DNA of 64,000 nucleotides from Salvelinus alpinus (Eukaryota > Chordata > Actinopteri > Salmoniformes > Salmonidae): assembly GCF_045679555.1 (NCBI RefSeq), contig NC_092099.1, forward strand, positions 13,778,076 through 13,842,075, in the 5' to 3' direction. This document shows, piece by piece, positions 51,303 to 64,000 of this stretch (within the stretch, counting starts at the first letter, position 1; every line of letters starts with the position of its first letter). Both the position numbers and the translations under genes were made by a program. Below the pieces are notes generated by a model that was given only the letters and a program-made list of their open reading frames with translations, searched no databases and was not told the DNA's origin.

Positions 51303-52898
51303 CAGTTAATTCTGAAAATATTAAGAACTCTTGACTTTTTCCACATTTTGTTATGTTACAGCCTTATTCTAAAATGGGTGAAATATTTTTTTCCCCTCAT
51401 CAATCTACACACAGTACCCCATAATGACAAAACGAAAACCGTTCAATAAACAATTGTGCCATAAATATATATAACAAAAAAACGTATTTACATAAGTATT
51501 CAGACCCTTTGCAATGTGACTCAAAATTGAGCTCATGTTTCCATTGATCATCTTTGCGATGTTTCTACAACTTGATTGGAGTCCAACCTGTGGTAAATGC
51601 AATTGATTGGACATGATTTGGAAAGGCACACACCTGTCTGTATAAGGTCCCACAGTTGACAGTGCATGTCAGAGCAAAAACCAAGCCATGAGGTTGAAGG
51701 AATTGTCCCTAGAGCTCTGAGACAGGATTGTGTTGAGGCACAGATCTGGGGAAGGGTACCAAAAACATTATGCAGCATTGAAGGTCCACAAGAACACAGT
51801 GGCCTCTATCATTCTTAAACGGAAGAAGTTTGAAACCGCCAAGACTCTTCCTAGAGCTGGCCACCCGCCCAAACTGAGCAATTGGGGGAGAAGAGCCTTG
51901 GTCAGGGAGGTGACCAAGAACCCGATGGTCACTCTGAGAGAGCTTCAGATTTCCTCTGTGGAGATGGGAGAACTTTCTAGAAGGACAACCATCTCTGCAG
52001 CACTCCACCAATCAGGCCTTTATGGTAGAGAGGCCAGACGGAAGCCACTCCTCAGTAAAAGGCACATGACAGCCTGCTTGGTGTTTGCCAAAAGGCACCT
52101 AAAGACTCAGACGATGAGACAGAAGAGTCTCTGGTCTGTTAAAAACAATATTGAAGTCTTTGGCCTGAATGACAAGAGTCACGTCTGAAGGAAACCTGGC
52201 TCCATCTCTATGGTGAAGCATGGTGGTGGCCGCATCATGCGGTGGTAATATTTTTCAGCGGCAGGAACTGGGAGACTAGTCAGGATTGAGGGAAGGATCA
52301 ACGGAGCAAAGTACAGAGATCCTTGATGAAAACCTGCTCCAGAGTGCTCATTGACCTTAGACTGGGGCGAAGGTTCACCTTCCAACAGGCCAATGACCCT
52401 AAGCACACAGCCAAGACAATGTAGGAGTGGCTTTGGGACAAATCTCTGAATGTCCTTGAGTGGCCCAGCCAGATCGACTTGAAGCTGATCTAACATCTCT
52501 GGAGAGACCTGAAAATAGCTGTGCAGCGACACTCCCCTTCCAACCTGACACGGCTTGAGAGGATCTGCAGAGAAGAATGGGAGAAATTCCCCAAATACAG
52601 GTTTGCCGAGCTTGTAGCGTCATACCCAGGAAGACTTGAGGCTGTAATCGCTGCCAACGGTGCTTAAACAAAGTACTGAGTAAAGGTTCTGAACACTTAT
52701 GTAAATGTCATATTTCAACATATTTTTTTATACATTTGCAAAAATGTATAAAAACCTGTTTGTTTTGTCATTTTGGGGTATTGTGTGTAGATTGACGGGG
52801 GGTGGGGGGGGGGGACATTTATTCCATTTTAGAATAAGGCTGTAACTTAACAAAATGGTGAAAAAGTCAAGGGGTCTGATTACTTTCCAAATGCACTG
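51303..52898 (+). mobile_element. Tc1-like transposon, full length, degenerate
   Basis: The ends cagttaattctgaaaatatt and tttccaaatgcactg abut TA. The flanks (gggaacttaga before, acatagctagcc after) are both of the AGCTAG-rich type. It is the inverted partner of the Tc1 at 28549-30066. Confidence 0.85.
51690..52620 (+). pseudogene. Tc1 transposase, broken
   Basis: An N-terminal frame at 51730-52188 (HRSGEGYQKHYAALKVHKNT; a DNA-binding region) is followed by WSVKNNIEVFG, where the family has [11 protein letters not shown], so the first catalytic Asp is changed to Val. It ends at a TGA at about 52186; later blocks are in other frames. Inactive. Confidence 0.8.
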
Positions 52899-52900
52899 TA

Positions 52901-53568
52901 ACATAGCTAGCCAGCTAGCTAACATCACATTGTGCATGGTGCTAAATAGCTAGCTTGCTACAGTACATTATCTAAGTTAGCTAACACAATTATCTCTGAC
53001 CAAGTCAGATGAATTAGCTATCTAGCTTGGGTTGTCCAATTTAGCTAGAAAACTAATTTGTCAGTAATATCATCATGTGAGATGTTAGTTGTTTCAACCA
53101 AAACCTATCACTGGCTAAATATGAACGGTGGCTAGCTAACATTAGCTAAACAACGAGCGCCTCTGGCAGGCATTGAGAAAGGTAGCTAATAATGTTGACC
53201 AACAGCAGCCCTTACAGCGAGTAACAAATAATTGCATATTTGACGGGTATTTTTTTAAAGTACCTATTTATCCATTTATCTCATTTAGTTAATAAATACA
53301 TATACAGAATGTATTTACAGAATATATAATGTAATTCATATTAGAAAGTCTCAACTGTTACTATATGTTTTCGTGGTGGATTTGACATATTTGTCTGGTA
53401 TTTTGAGGAATCTAATTTAGTCTAATCTAATTTAATCTAATTTAGTTCCTGAATAAAATACAGTAGATCAATTAATTTACAGAATAAATGTACAGCATGA
53501 ATATACATAATTTATGCTTTATTCTCTCTCTCTCTTCTCTCTCTTCTCTCCTCTCTCGCTCTCTCTAG
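52901..53568. other. AGCTAG-rich intergenic sequence
   Basis: Many TAGC/AGCTAG words (52.90-53.16 kb), a short taatct-type repeat (53.41-53.45 kb) and a CT-rich tract (53521-53566) that could serve as a polypyrimidine tract for the next feature. Confidence 0.4.
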
Positions 53569-53722
53569 CTTTTGGAGGAGATGACAGCACTCATGCACAA
53601 GGACGTGGGCAAGCTATTGATAACTAATCTGCATAAAATGGCAGTCAACCTAGTTGAGAAGGCCCCAAAGAGTCTCCTGAAGACGTCATGTGCCCAGTTG
53701 CTAGATGGCTGCCCGATCAGAG
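53569..53722 (+). CDS. Putative exon of an unrecognised gene
   Basis: After a 45-base CT tract ending ctctctag, a frame of 51 codons plus one base reads LLEEMTALMHKDVGKLLITN then LHKMAVNLVEKAPKSLLKTS and CAQLLDGCPIR, to a donor GTGGAA. A stronger GTAAGT donor at 53736 would close the frame in the next exon with TGA. I do not recognise the protein. It could be a real exon, a gene fragment or chance. Confidence 0.35.
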
Positions 53723-53950
53723 GTGGAAGAAGCGGGTAAGTGGTTTTATATTATTACTCTTGAAGTTCAGCCTGAGGCGGGCAGCTGCTAGGGGTCCACT
53801 GATTTGTCTATGATACAGTAGTTGGGTGGTGGCCAACCAAGGTGGCGCAAAAGGGGATGCTCATTCAAGCTTGAGCAGAGAAAATTAAAACAATGTTCAA
53901 TAACAATGTCGGAGATGCGATGAATTAAGATGTTTAATTCTGTTTTTCAG

Positions 53951-54030
53951 GCCAGATGGTCAGCGGAACCATTTTCCTGCTGTCATTTCTCCTCAAAGAG
54001 GATCCAGCACAGTTGTTTGTGGTTGATGAG
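53951..54030 (+). CDS. Putative second exon of the same unrecognised gene
   Basis: Acceptor tgtttttcag, donor GTAAGT. With one base carried over from 53722 the frame reads GQMVSGTIFLLSFLLKEDPA then QLFVVDE. The phase fits the weaker donor of the preceding exon. The end (LLKEDPAQLF) vaguely resembles a motif in fish multigene proteins of unknown function. No further exon was found. Confidence 0.35.
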
Positions 54031-54549
54031 GTAAGTGAAATAAGAATTGTCGTTACGACATTTTGGAACGCTCATTACTTTTTTTGAGCCATTAGTGCAG
54101 AGCTCTACAATTAGGTTCTCGTCACTTTGAATTCTTAGAGTTTGAAAAATGTTTAATTCACTTTGCATTCTGCCCACCCAGCAAAGGCACCTCGATAAGC
54201 CTATAAAAGGATAAATGTCTGTACAGTCACTTGGGACATTTATTCTCATGGTTCACTCACTCTTTACTCGCTCACTTTTTTTCTCTGTATTGTGTTTGTG
54301 TGTGGTCTGCTGTCAAATGATTTATCCCAATCTGTCAGGAACATAAAGTTAACAGAATGTCTCACAAGAGAAATGTAATGCTAATGGATTGGAAGATCAT
54401 GTTCTTAAATTATGAAGGTTTAACGATGTGAAAGTGATGGCCCCTTCCGCTTTACTACCATGTCCTGTCACATACTGATGGGCTCATGTTCTTAGATTAT
54501 ACTCTACCTCTATCATTGAACAATTACATTGTTTTAAATTGTACTTTGA

Positions 54550-54690
54550 AATGAATGGAAATTGTACTTTGTTGGAAATTGTACTTTGAGTTTGAAATAA
54601 AATGAATGGCAATTCGTTGGAAATTGTACTTTGAGTTTGAAATGAAATGATACTTTGTTTGAAATTGTAGATTCTACTTTGTTTTGTACT
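54550..54690. repeat. Short tandem repeat with attgtactttg
   Basis: The phrase ggaaattgtactttg recurs three times with variable spacing (about 30-60 bases) together with gtttgaaatgaaatg. Local tandem duplication, no coding. Confidence 0.6.
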
Positions 54691-54829
54691 TCTTGGTTGT
54701 ATAACAAACTATTGGTACATTTGACATTTGTTTAGTCATTATTGATTCTTATTTCAACACATTTGAAAGGATCAATGTATTTTAACAAAATTGCTGAAGA
54801 ACCACCATATCTTAAAGAAACATTTGATT

Positions 54830-55150
54830 TAGGTTCTATACAGAAACTTTTAGAGATCTACAAAGAACCATCAATACTGTGCTACTGAAGGTTGGGTTAG
54901 GGTTAGGGCTAGGGTTCTTTGTAGAACCAATAATGGATATTTGTATAACTCTTTATGCTGGATCCTTGTGTAACCAATAATGGTTATTTGGAGCTCTTGA
55001 TATTTACATTGTGTTTTTTTGTTGTTGGTAGGGTTCTTTAAAGGAACATCCCATTCATGGTTCTTTGGAGACCCAAAAATGGTTCCCTATGGCATCGCTC
55101 TCAAGAACCCTATTTGGTTCCAACTTGCGCCTTTATTTTTAAGAGTGTGA
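54830..55150. mobile_element. MITE of the ctaagagtgta family
   Basis: Contains gttctatacagaaac, several agaaccaataatgg units and ends atttttaagagtgt. Same family as 6.73 and 19.51 kb. It includes a short ggttagggttagggctaggg stretch at about 54895. Confidence 0.55.
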
Positions 55151-56600
55151 ATCAGTTAAATGATTTGGAACATTTAAAGCAGTTAAAATCACACTCCTCA
55201 CTGCACGTTTCAAAGTGTCCCATCACACACTTGCTTTCCCATGATGCATGCTGTGCTGCCCAGGGTTGTATTAGCTCAGTCCGGGTCACATTGGTCAAGT
55301 CCCCTTGCTCAGATGTTGCATGCATCAACCAATGGTTGCGTGCCACATCATCGACTGTGTCACCAACTGACAGATTGCTATAACATATGATGCGGTTAGC
55401 TGAGAAGTAAAATACTTGTCCAGGCATTGTAAAATCTGGGTATTCGTCAGCAACGCCTAGGCAGGGGACCCATTGTCTGGCTAGCTGGCACTCAGACAAA
55501 CGCTGGCTCACTAGGGCACCATCCATTAGGATCCCTGTCTTTGAGCACTGATGTTCTAGAAATGACTGAACCCGTTAGTGTAGTTAATGATGATTCAGAG
55601 AAGTGGGTTAGGGTGGAAACTCACACACTGGCCAACCGTGCTATAGCAACATGAACCCAGCAATGTGCCCTGAATGAAAAAAAAGGCTCCCGGAAAAAAC
55701 ATTTAACAGGGAGGTCTGTAAATGTCACACAGCGGTTTGTTAGTCATACATCAATGTGGGCCCATTTGGCAACAAAATGAATTTACTCAATTTAAACAAA
55801 ACCTGGATAGATTCATCTAAATGAAGTTAATTAAAAAGTAGTGTCCTTGGAATTTACCCAAATTAGAGTTTAAACAACACATTTTCCTCCATTGTAACAC
55901 CAATCTATATGTACTCCCTTCACTCACACACCTCCAGTCGGGATCAGACTAAAGAGATCCTCTCATGTTGAATGGAAAACTACAAAGACGTTCAATAAAA
56001 TGATGTGTTTTTTCTCTGGAAACACAGAATTGATGGTTGCTGTATTTCAGCACATGGATGAATGATATGTACAAAGAGCAGTGCAGTGGATTTGATCCCT
56101 GAACAATGCTGCCTGCAGCCACCAGGTGCCATCAGAACACTTGAAAGCATACAGTCTGGGGGTATTTTTGGGCTAGAACGACAGAGTATTCACTCATTCA
56201 TTCAATATTCACACTTGTTTATAAGTGCATTTCTCTGCCTTCTTATTTGTCACAGATTTCCTCTAATAAAAATGTTTTAAAATACTAAGAAATCACACAG
56301 AAAGCTGGTATTTTGTACTAATATGATATGAAACTGTGTCTAGTGCTACAAGGTGTGTTTTTTTAATTGATGCACACATTGTAGTGACAATGTGTATGTG
56401 TAGTGAAGCCTTTAGCATTTTCATAATGAGAAAAACACACTCTGACATCGTATTACCACAGTCACCCACTGTGTGTATCAGAAACTACCCCCATACTTCA
56501 CCAACATCCAGAGATGACTAACACTTTTTGAATGTTCTTCAATGTGTTACAGTAGGTATGCCTACATGTAATCTCCATTTCAGTGATACTAAACTGTAGG
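55151..56600. other. Intergenic, nothing recognised
   Basis: No exon, RNA gene or repeat family recognised. The antisense ORF at 55152-55526 shows no familiar peptide. Confidence 0.45.
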
Positions 56601-56639
56601 CTGCCCATTATCCCTTCCCGACATCCACGACCACAGACA

Positions 56640-56930
56640 GACATTATTTCTGATCACGCACACAACCCCGACTCTCTGCCGTCATTGGTACCCGGTAACA
56701 ACCGGAAGCGCAACAGAATGCTCTGAACAAGACGACCGTGGCAACAAGTTAATCACGCTCTCCTGTGATTTTTTTGTCCATCTCTGGGAAATACCAAATC
56801 GAAAGAAGAAAACACATTTGACTTAGTCAAGTTTACACATGTGTCCTTCAATCACCTTACTCGGGAGAAAGCAACATCGAGGCGTGCCTAGCGATTATTG
56901 TCTTTACCTGCCTTGGATCAAAAACGAATG
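56640..56930 (+). promoter_or_regulatory. Candidate promoter and untranslated first exon, plus strand
   Basis: CpG-richer than the flanks, with an ETS-type ccggaagcg (56702-56710) and, at 56930, a near-perfect donor CGAATG|GTAAGTATAG. Such ETS sites lie close to the start of many broadly expressed genes. Upstream exon boundary unknown. This may be an alternative first exon of the gene suggested at 58351-58425. Confidence 0.4.
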
Positions 56931-56940
56931 GTAAGTATAG

Positions 56941-58350
56941 GGGATGGGAATGGGTGCCATTGGGCTGCCCAAAGGTGGGAAATGATTGCGTAATTTAAAC
57001 AAATCTCTCAAAAACAGGTATGTCTACCATCTTTAATGTCTCAGGTGAAAACGGAGTGGGAGCTGTCCCTGTTTTTCAAAACTGATGCATTACAAGGCTG
57101 ATGGAAAAATATGGTTAAAGAAGATGCCTGGAGGGCCCTGATACAATAATGATCAGTTATTGGTCACAGAATATTCCATGATGTGTAACCTATAGCTGAC
57201 CTATTCAAATAATTATGATAGGCCTTATTATATACTCAGATAATGTAGTTTAAGGTAATCCGTACTATGGGCATTTTGTAATTTTGACAGGGGATTACCA
57301 GATTTTACAGATCTGTATTTTATTCATTTAAAAAACAACTGTGGCGTAGGTTTTAAAGGGAATTAGTCTTGATGGGTGAAATAAGCTGTTTAGCAGATAA
57401 TACTATGATCCTGCTAGTTATTACAGATTTGTGTGATCAAACCTTCTTCTTACAATGTCAATGGATCAAACCCCCTGGATCAGGCATGAAATATAAGGGG
57501 GAAGGGGATACCTAGTCAGTTGTCCAACTGAATGTATTCAACTGAAATGTGTCTTCCGCATTTACCCCATCCCATCTCACCTCTGACAACATTGTTCTTT
57601 CGGCATGTCCAATCTCCCATAGAAAATATAGTTCAACACAAAATATAATGCGCCCTACTGTAGCCTAGTTTAACCTTGCTAGAGCGGATATATGAATCGA
57701 ATGTTATTGATCACTGTGATCATAATAGTGTCCCGTCTGCTGCTGCAGGATTGTTTCAGCTGACCCATCAATAGTGTTTCTAATTGGGTGCCACTTCTAG
57801 GTATTCCAACCTGTTAGATTAATGTCAACAGAGTGGCAATAAGGCTACCGACGTTGGAACAGCCGTACAAATAGCCTACTGTAGCCAACACTTCATCACC
57901 TGGGACTAGATAGGCTGTAATATGATTATTGCCGTATAAAGACTATGAGAATTGAACATATACCAGTCAAGAACGATTTTACTTTATCCCACAAGCAAAA
58001 TATGTTTGTATGTATTTATCTGCGACATAGGCCTGTCATAACTCTTCAATATACATATATTTATAGGCTATACATCGTAATCAGTCTGTTTAAACTCATC
58101 ATAATGTATAGGTCTACATTATTTATAGTGTCGCCGACGCGCTAAATGTGTCACACTTCTCCAATCATTCTACAACTTAGCCCATTTTCTTTCAGAAAAA
58201 TCGAGGCGTGAGGCGTGATGCAAGCAGTGGTTGTGGGCGCTTGGCTATAGCCTACTGTCGTGTACGTGAATGGGAAGGGTGGCTTGAGGGTGTTGGTTCT
58301 ACCAGACTCGCTGGGTAGGGCGGAGATTTTGCTATGAGTGAGCCTTCTCC
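56941..58350. other. Intergenic or intronic, nothing recognised
   Basis: No conserved peptide or repeat family seen. Confidence 0.4.
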
Positions 58351-58425
58351 ATGGAAATAATTGAAGCCTCCAATATGGCGACAGCAGTTGAACCCCCTCC
58401 GTACGTCAAATCTACCATTGATAAG
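58351..58425 (+). CDS. Putative first coding exon of an unidentified plus-strand gene
   Basis: The frame reads MEIIEASNMATAVEPPPYVK then STIDK and meets a GTAACT donor. The second ATG (58375), in caatATGGcg, has an A at -3 and G at +4 and the ATGGCG context typical of real starts in CpG-rich first exons, so translation may begin MATAVEPPPY. I cannot match it to a family. It would be transcribed away from slc38a11. Confidence 0.4.
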
Positions 58426-58429
58426 GTAA

Positions 58430-60136
58430 CTTGTTTGATGCCCTCCCGTATCATCGCATGCGGTCATATTCATATTCATATCCAAAATATTAGCCTAATC
58501 AAGTCATTCATTTTCGAATGTATCCGTACACCTTTCTCCTTTTCTGTTGTGTGGGCATATTTCTATTTATTTACCTTCCCTCAGCGCGCCACTCAGGGTG
58601 GACCTTCTTATGGACGAGACGCAGAAATGCATAAACATACAAGAAGTCAGTCAGCTAGCTGCGTGTCAAGGTTGTGGTAATAGTCAAGCAGATGTCATGA
58701 ATGTGTAATTTATTAGCCGCGGGTATAAATACGATATTGGTCATACATTCTCAATACTCATTTGTTTGATTGGTTAAGATAACATATATGTAAGCTATTT
58801 TACCTCAATAACTTCGTGTTGCTTGCTGTTTAAAGCTGATATATAACGTTGCTTTTGTACAATTTCGTTGTAGTAGTCGGCAAAACAGCAATTCCTAGCG
58901 CTTTTATTAATTTAAAGTCCTATCTCAACTTTCCTAAATCATATCATACATTTGCCTGCATGAGTAACCCAGGTCAACATGTATATTTTGTCATGAAATT
59001 GAACATGATTTACAGTTGGCTAAGTGATATACCCCTAAGGCGAGTATGATTTGAATAGTTAGTTAGACTACATAATTTTGTACACTCTTATGTGAGTAAT
59101 GCCATGAACTTCAGATTTCTCCCTCTTGGGCATATCTCTTGTGAAATAATGGAGGATAAATCAGTGCCATTCACACGAGCAGACACTCTGGAAGGAGGAT
59201 ATCACGCATTTCTGATAGACCCACTGGCATTTCTGCGCTTAGTCCATTTACGGTTAACCTTTTAGCACCATGGACAGCAGCACATGCGCGAAAAGTAGGA
59301 CTACCCGGTAGAATCCGTCAATCAACAGCACCCGTTCACGAAAGAGAGGGAGAGCAAGTAGCCTTATTTGCTCTGTTAGACTGATTTGGGATTATTTATT
59401 TTGATAACAGACTAAGCAACTCAAATTGGACTTTCAATGTGGTTTATGGTCGGCTACAGTAGGAAATATGCAGATGCGCTGAAATGCCTAAATGTTTTCG
59501 CCTACATAACAAGCTACTAAAACGTCATAATGCATGGCAATTATGTTTTAAATAATCTATGCTAAATCACGTCTATAGCCGTGGGCACTTCCCTCCCTGG
59601 AGTCTTTTCATTGTACCTGAGTTCATAGTACATTTTTCAAGTAAGTAGACTAACACACTTTAGCTTGACTGCCCGTCTGTTTCTGCTCTCTTGCTAAATC
59701 CTTGTCAGCAATGATAATCATCCATGATAATTCCATAATGTGTTGACAAGAGAGAAAAAAGATACCAGCACTTAGGCTAAAAAAGCACACTGAGGCCAGT
59801 AGCTTACCATGGGGTTTCTGTCAACTCCATGTGAAAGAGGAGAACCTGATTGAATTAATGAAACATGGAGGGGAAGGCTGGGGGTGTAGGCCACTGAGGC
59901 CAAGGCCCCTCCGTTTTTGTTGATGAGCAGGACAGGGCTAATATGCATGGTGAAAGATAGAGAAAACAAAAGTGGTGTCATTTGAGGTCAGTGAACGATA
60001 GAGGAGACAAATGAGTTGCCATTTTTGGTCAGCTGGCCACCTTATGGTCTTGATGTCAAGGCAACAGCTTGCAGATGAAGAAAAATATTTGAAGCACGTT
60101 AGCAGCTCATAGCTCATAGTTGTGTGCAATAGGCCT
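58430..60136. other. Possible intron of the plus-strand gene, nothing recognised
   Basis: Unique-looking sequence; no further exon recognised. Confidence 0.4.
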
Positions 60137-60381
60137 ATATGAAACACTGGTTTCAAGTTCTACGTTTTAATGTCACATGCACAAGTCCAGTGAAATGCCT
60201 TTCTTGATAGCTCTAAACCCAACAATGCAGTAATCAATAACAATGTAATATTAAAAATAACTTAAGGTAGAACAAAAACACACAAGAAATAAGAACACGA
60301 GAAAGTAAGTAAGCATACTATATACAGGGTCAGTCAGTTCCAGTACCATATTTACAGTGTGCAGGGATACTGGAGTGATAG

Positions 60382-60751
60382 TGTAACGATTTTCGTCGTC
60401 GGATGAAGAGTAGTCGGACCAAAGCGCAGCGTGGTAAGTGTTCATGTTTTTTTTATTAGAACTGAACACTATAACAAAAATAACAAGAGAATAAATGAAA
60501 CCCGAAACAGTCCTGTAAGGTGCAAAACACTAAACAGAAAATAACTACCCACAAAACCCCTGTGGGAAAAAGCTACCTAAGTATGGTTCTCAATCAGAGA
60601 CAATGATAGACTGCCTCTGATTGAGAACCACACCCGGCCAGACACAAAGAAATAAAAAACATAGAAAATGAACATAGAATGCCCACCCGAATCACACCCT
60701 GACCAAACCAAAATAGAGACATAAAAAGCTCTCTACGCTCAGGGAGTGACA
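60382..60751. mobile_element. Solo LTR, TGTCACG family, divergent
   Basis: TGTAACG...AGTGACA ends, 370 bases, with a 5-base target duplication gatag/gatgg (one mismatch). Internal text (ctctgattgagaaccacacc) matches the other two LTRs of the window. Confidence 0.8.
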
Positions 60752-60769
60752 GATGGAGGTAGATATGTA

Positions 60770-62378
<1,609 letters not shown>

Positions 62379-62750
62379 TATAGAGGTAAGGTGACTAGAC
62401 ATCAGGAAAAATGATAAACAGAGTAGCAGCAGTGTATATGATGATTGTATGTGAGTGCGTGTGTGTAGAGTCAGTATAAATGTATGTGCATGTTATGTGT
62501 ATGTGAGCAGATGATGGAGTGAGTGTTTGTGTGAGTGTCAGTGTGCATGAGTGTATAGGGACCTGTGAGTGTACATAGACTGCAAAAATACAAATAAAAT
62601 ACAAGGATCAACTCAGATAGTCTGTGTAGCCATTTTGTTAGCTATTTAGCAGTTTTATGGCTGTTCAGGAACCTTTTGGTGTCAGACTTGATGGGTTGGA
62701 TGGCTGGAGTCTTTAATGACTTTCCGGGCCTTCCTTTCACACTGCCTGAA

Positions 62751-63785
62751 TTAGAGGTGCTGGATTTTGATATTTGGTATTTTATTAGAATCCCCATTAG
62801 CTGATAGCAGGGAGCTCGGTCCCTGATGTCCTGGGCTGTCTGCATCACCATCTGTAGTGCCATGCGATCTAGGGAGGTGCAACCTGTAGACCATGATCAG
62901 CTCCTTGGTCTTACTGACATTGAGGGTTAGGTTGTTGTCCTGGCACCACATTGCCAGGTCACTGACCTCCTCCCTGTAGGCTATCTCATTGTTGCCGGTG
63001 ATCAGGCCTATCACCGTCGCGTTGTCAGCAAACCTTTAACTTTTTTTAATTTAACCTTTATTTAACTAGGCAAGTCAGTTAAGAACAACTTATTATTTAC
63101 AATGACAGCCTACCCCAGCCAAACTCTACCCCGGAAGATGCTGGGTCATTTGTGTGCCGCCCTATGGGACACCCAATCACGGCCGGTTGTGATACAGCCT
63201 GGAATCGAACCAGGGTTTGTAGTGACGCCTCTAGCACTGAGATGCAGTGCATTAGACATCTGCGCCACTCGGGAGCCCTACTTGAGGATGGTGTTGGAGT
63301 CGTACATGGCCACGTAGTCATGGGTGAACAGGGAGTACAGGAGGGGAAAAAGCACACACCCCTGTGGGGCCCCCGTGTTGAGGGTCAGCATGGCGGAGGT
63401 GATCACCGCCTGGGATCAGCCCGTCAGGAAGTTCAGGATCCAGTTGCAGATGGATGTGTTCAGTCCCAGGGTCCTAAGCTTGGTGATGTGCTTGGAGGGG
63501 ACAATGATGTTGAACGCTGAGCTGTAGTCAATAAACAGCATTCTCACGAAGGTAATTCTCTTACCTAGGTGGGTGAGGGCAGTGTCGAGTGCAATTGAGA
63601 TTGTGTCGTTTATGGATCTGTTGGGACGGTATGCAAATTGGAGTGGTGTCTGGGATGATGGAGTTGATGTGTGCCATAACCAGCCTCTCAAAACACTTCA
63701 TGATTACAGATGTGAGTGCTACAGAGCGGTAGTCATTGTGGCATGAAGCCTTATAGTTCTTGGGAACAGGAATGATGGTGGCCAT
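62751..63785 (-). pseudogene. LINE reverse transcriptase fragments
   Basis: Minus-strand frames give MATIIPVPK...[17 protein letters not shown] (63785-63561), [20 protein letters not shown] and [20 protein letters not shown] (63691-63416), and after the SINE, the GLITGNNEIAYREEV and NVSKTKELIMVYR blocks (63014 downwards). Frames do not join. The catalytic FADD motif is decayed at the SINE insertion. Confidence 0.85.
63035..63285 (-). mobile_element. tRNA-derived SINE (SlmI-like)
   Basis: On the minus strand it begins gggctcccgagtggcgcaga, has a B-box-like ggttcgattcc, the body cacaaccggccgtgattggg and a tail ending aataaaggttaaattaaa. The LINE around it reads continuously if it is removed (tcagcaaac / ttgaggatgg). 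The name is from memory of salmonid SINEs; the structure is clear. Confidence 0.75.
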
Positions 63786-63835
63786 CTGTTTATGCTGCCT
63801 ATGTTTGGTGACCAGTCGCTTCAGTATTTATTTTG

Positions 63836-64000
63836 GCTCACATATTAAGTCTAATCACTAATCAGTATTTACAGTATGTCAATAAACATAGATTCGAGGA
63901 GTTAACACAGAATATAGCCTACCCAACAGAAATCCTTCAACTGCTGCCAACAGTCACCATGTTTTCACTGGATACAGTTTGGCCACACACCTACGGTCAC
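63836..64000. other. Right edge, nothing recognised
   Basis: No exon or repeat recognised in the last 165 bases. Confidence 0.4.

Noticed and set aside
54893-54916. Interstitial telomere-like ggttagggttagggctaggg
   Set aside because: Only about three units, inside a MITE-like repeat; too short to be a telomere trace.
63205-63285. tRNA gene
   Set aside because: The tRNA-like head is joined to a SINE body and tail and sits inside a LINE; no complete cloverleaf could be drawn.

Overview
The window is vertebrate chromosomal DNA, almost certainly from a salmonid fish (salmon, trout or charr). It has introns, canonical splice sites and no operons. It is crowded with repeats recognised from salmonids: many Tc1-like transposons, RSg-1-type and L2-like LINEs, HpaI and tRNA-derived SINEs, TGTCACG-ended LTRs and palindromic MITEs. 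Gene calls rest on peptides remembered from the human orthologues; no search was run.

Host genes. From 57 to 26,163 on the minus strand lies cobll1 (cordon-bleu WH2 repeat protein-like 1). Eight coding exons are called; all junction phases agree, the frame is open throughout, and the 3' part of the gene lies off the left edge. A candidate internal promoter (GC box, CRE, first exon with splice donor) sits in its large intron near 8.73-8.86 kb. From 28.3 to 45.1 kb on the same strand is slc38a11, the neighbour expected from human synteny (GRB14-COBLL1-SLC38A11-SCN). It is decayed: about ten exon traces remain, with nonsense codons, 1- and 2-base deletions, at least one lost acceptor and one exon missing. 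From about 53.5 kb rightwards there are only weak plus-strand exon candidates (53.57-54.03, 56.7-56.93 and 58.35-58.43 kb) that I cannot name.

Repeats. 10.5-11.75 kb: Tc1 fragment. 14.08-19.48 kb: Tc1 split by a 593-bp MITE and a 3.4-kb LINE. 21.4-22.1 kb: foldback element. 22.67-24.28 and 48.33-50.05 kb: two non-coding Tc1-like elements, the second carrying a LINE fragment. 28.55-31.89 kb: composite Tc1 unit inserted in an slc38a11 splice donor. 34.15-34.53 kb: solo LTR. 35.10-40.72 kb: Tc1 split by an LTR element with a 108-bp minisatellite and by an RSg-1-type LINE. 40.81-44.33 kb: full-length LINE with an intact 981-codon ORF. 50.15-52.90 kb: an inverted copy of most of the 28.55-31.27 kb unit, probably its source. 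60.14-63.83 kb: minus-strand LINE carrying an LTR, a Tc1 and a SINE.

The contrast between intact cobll1 and ruined slc38a11, and the composite Tc1 unit, are the most interesting points. No CRISPR array, rRNA gene or genuine tRNA gene was seen.
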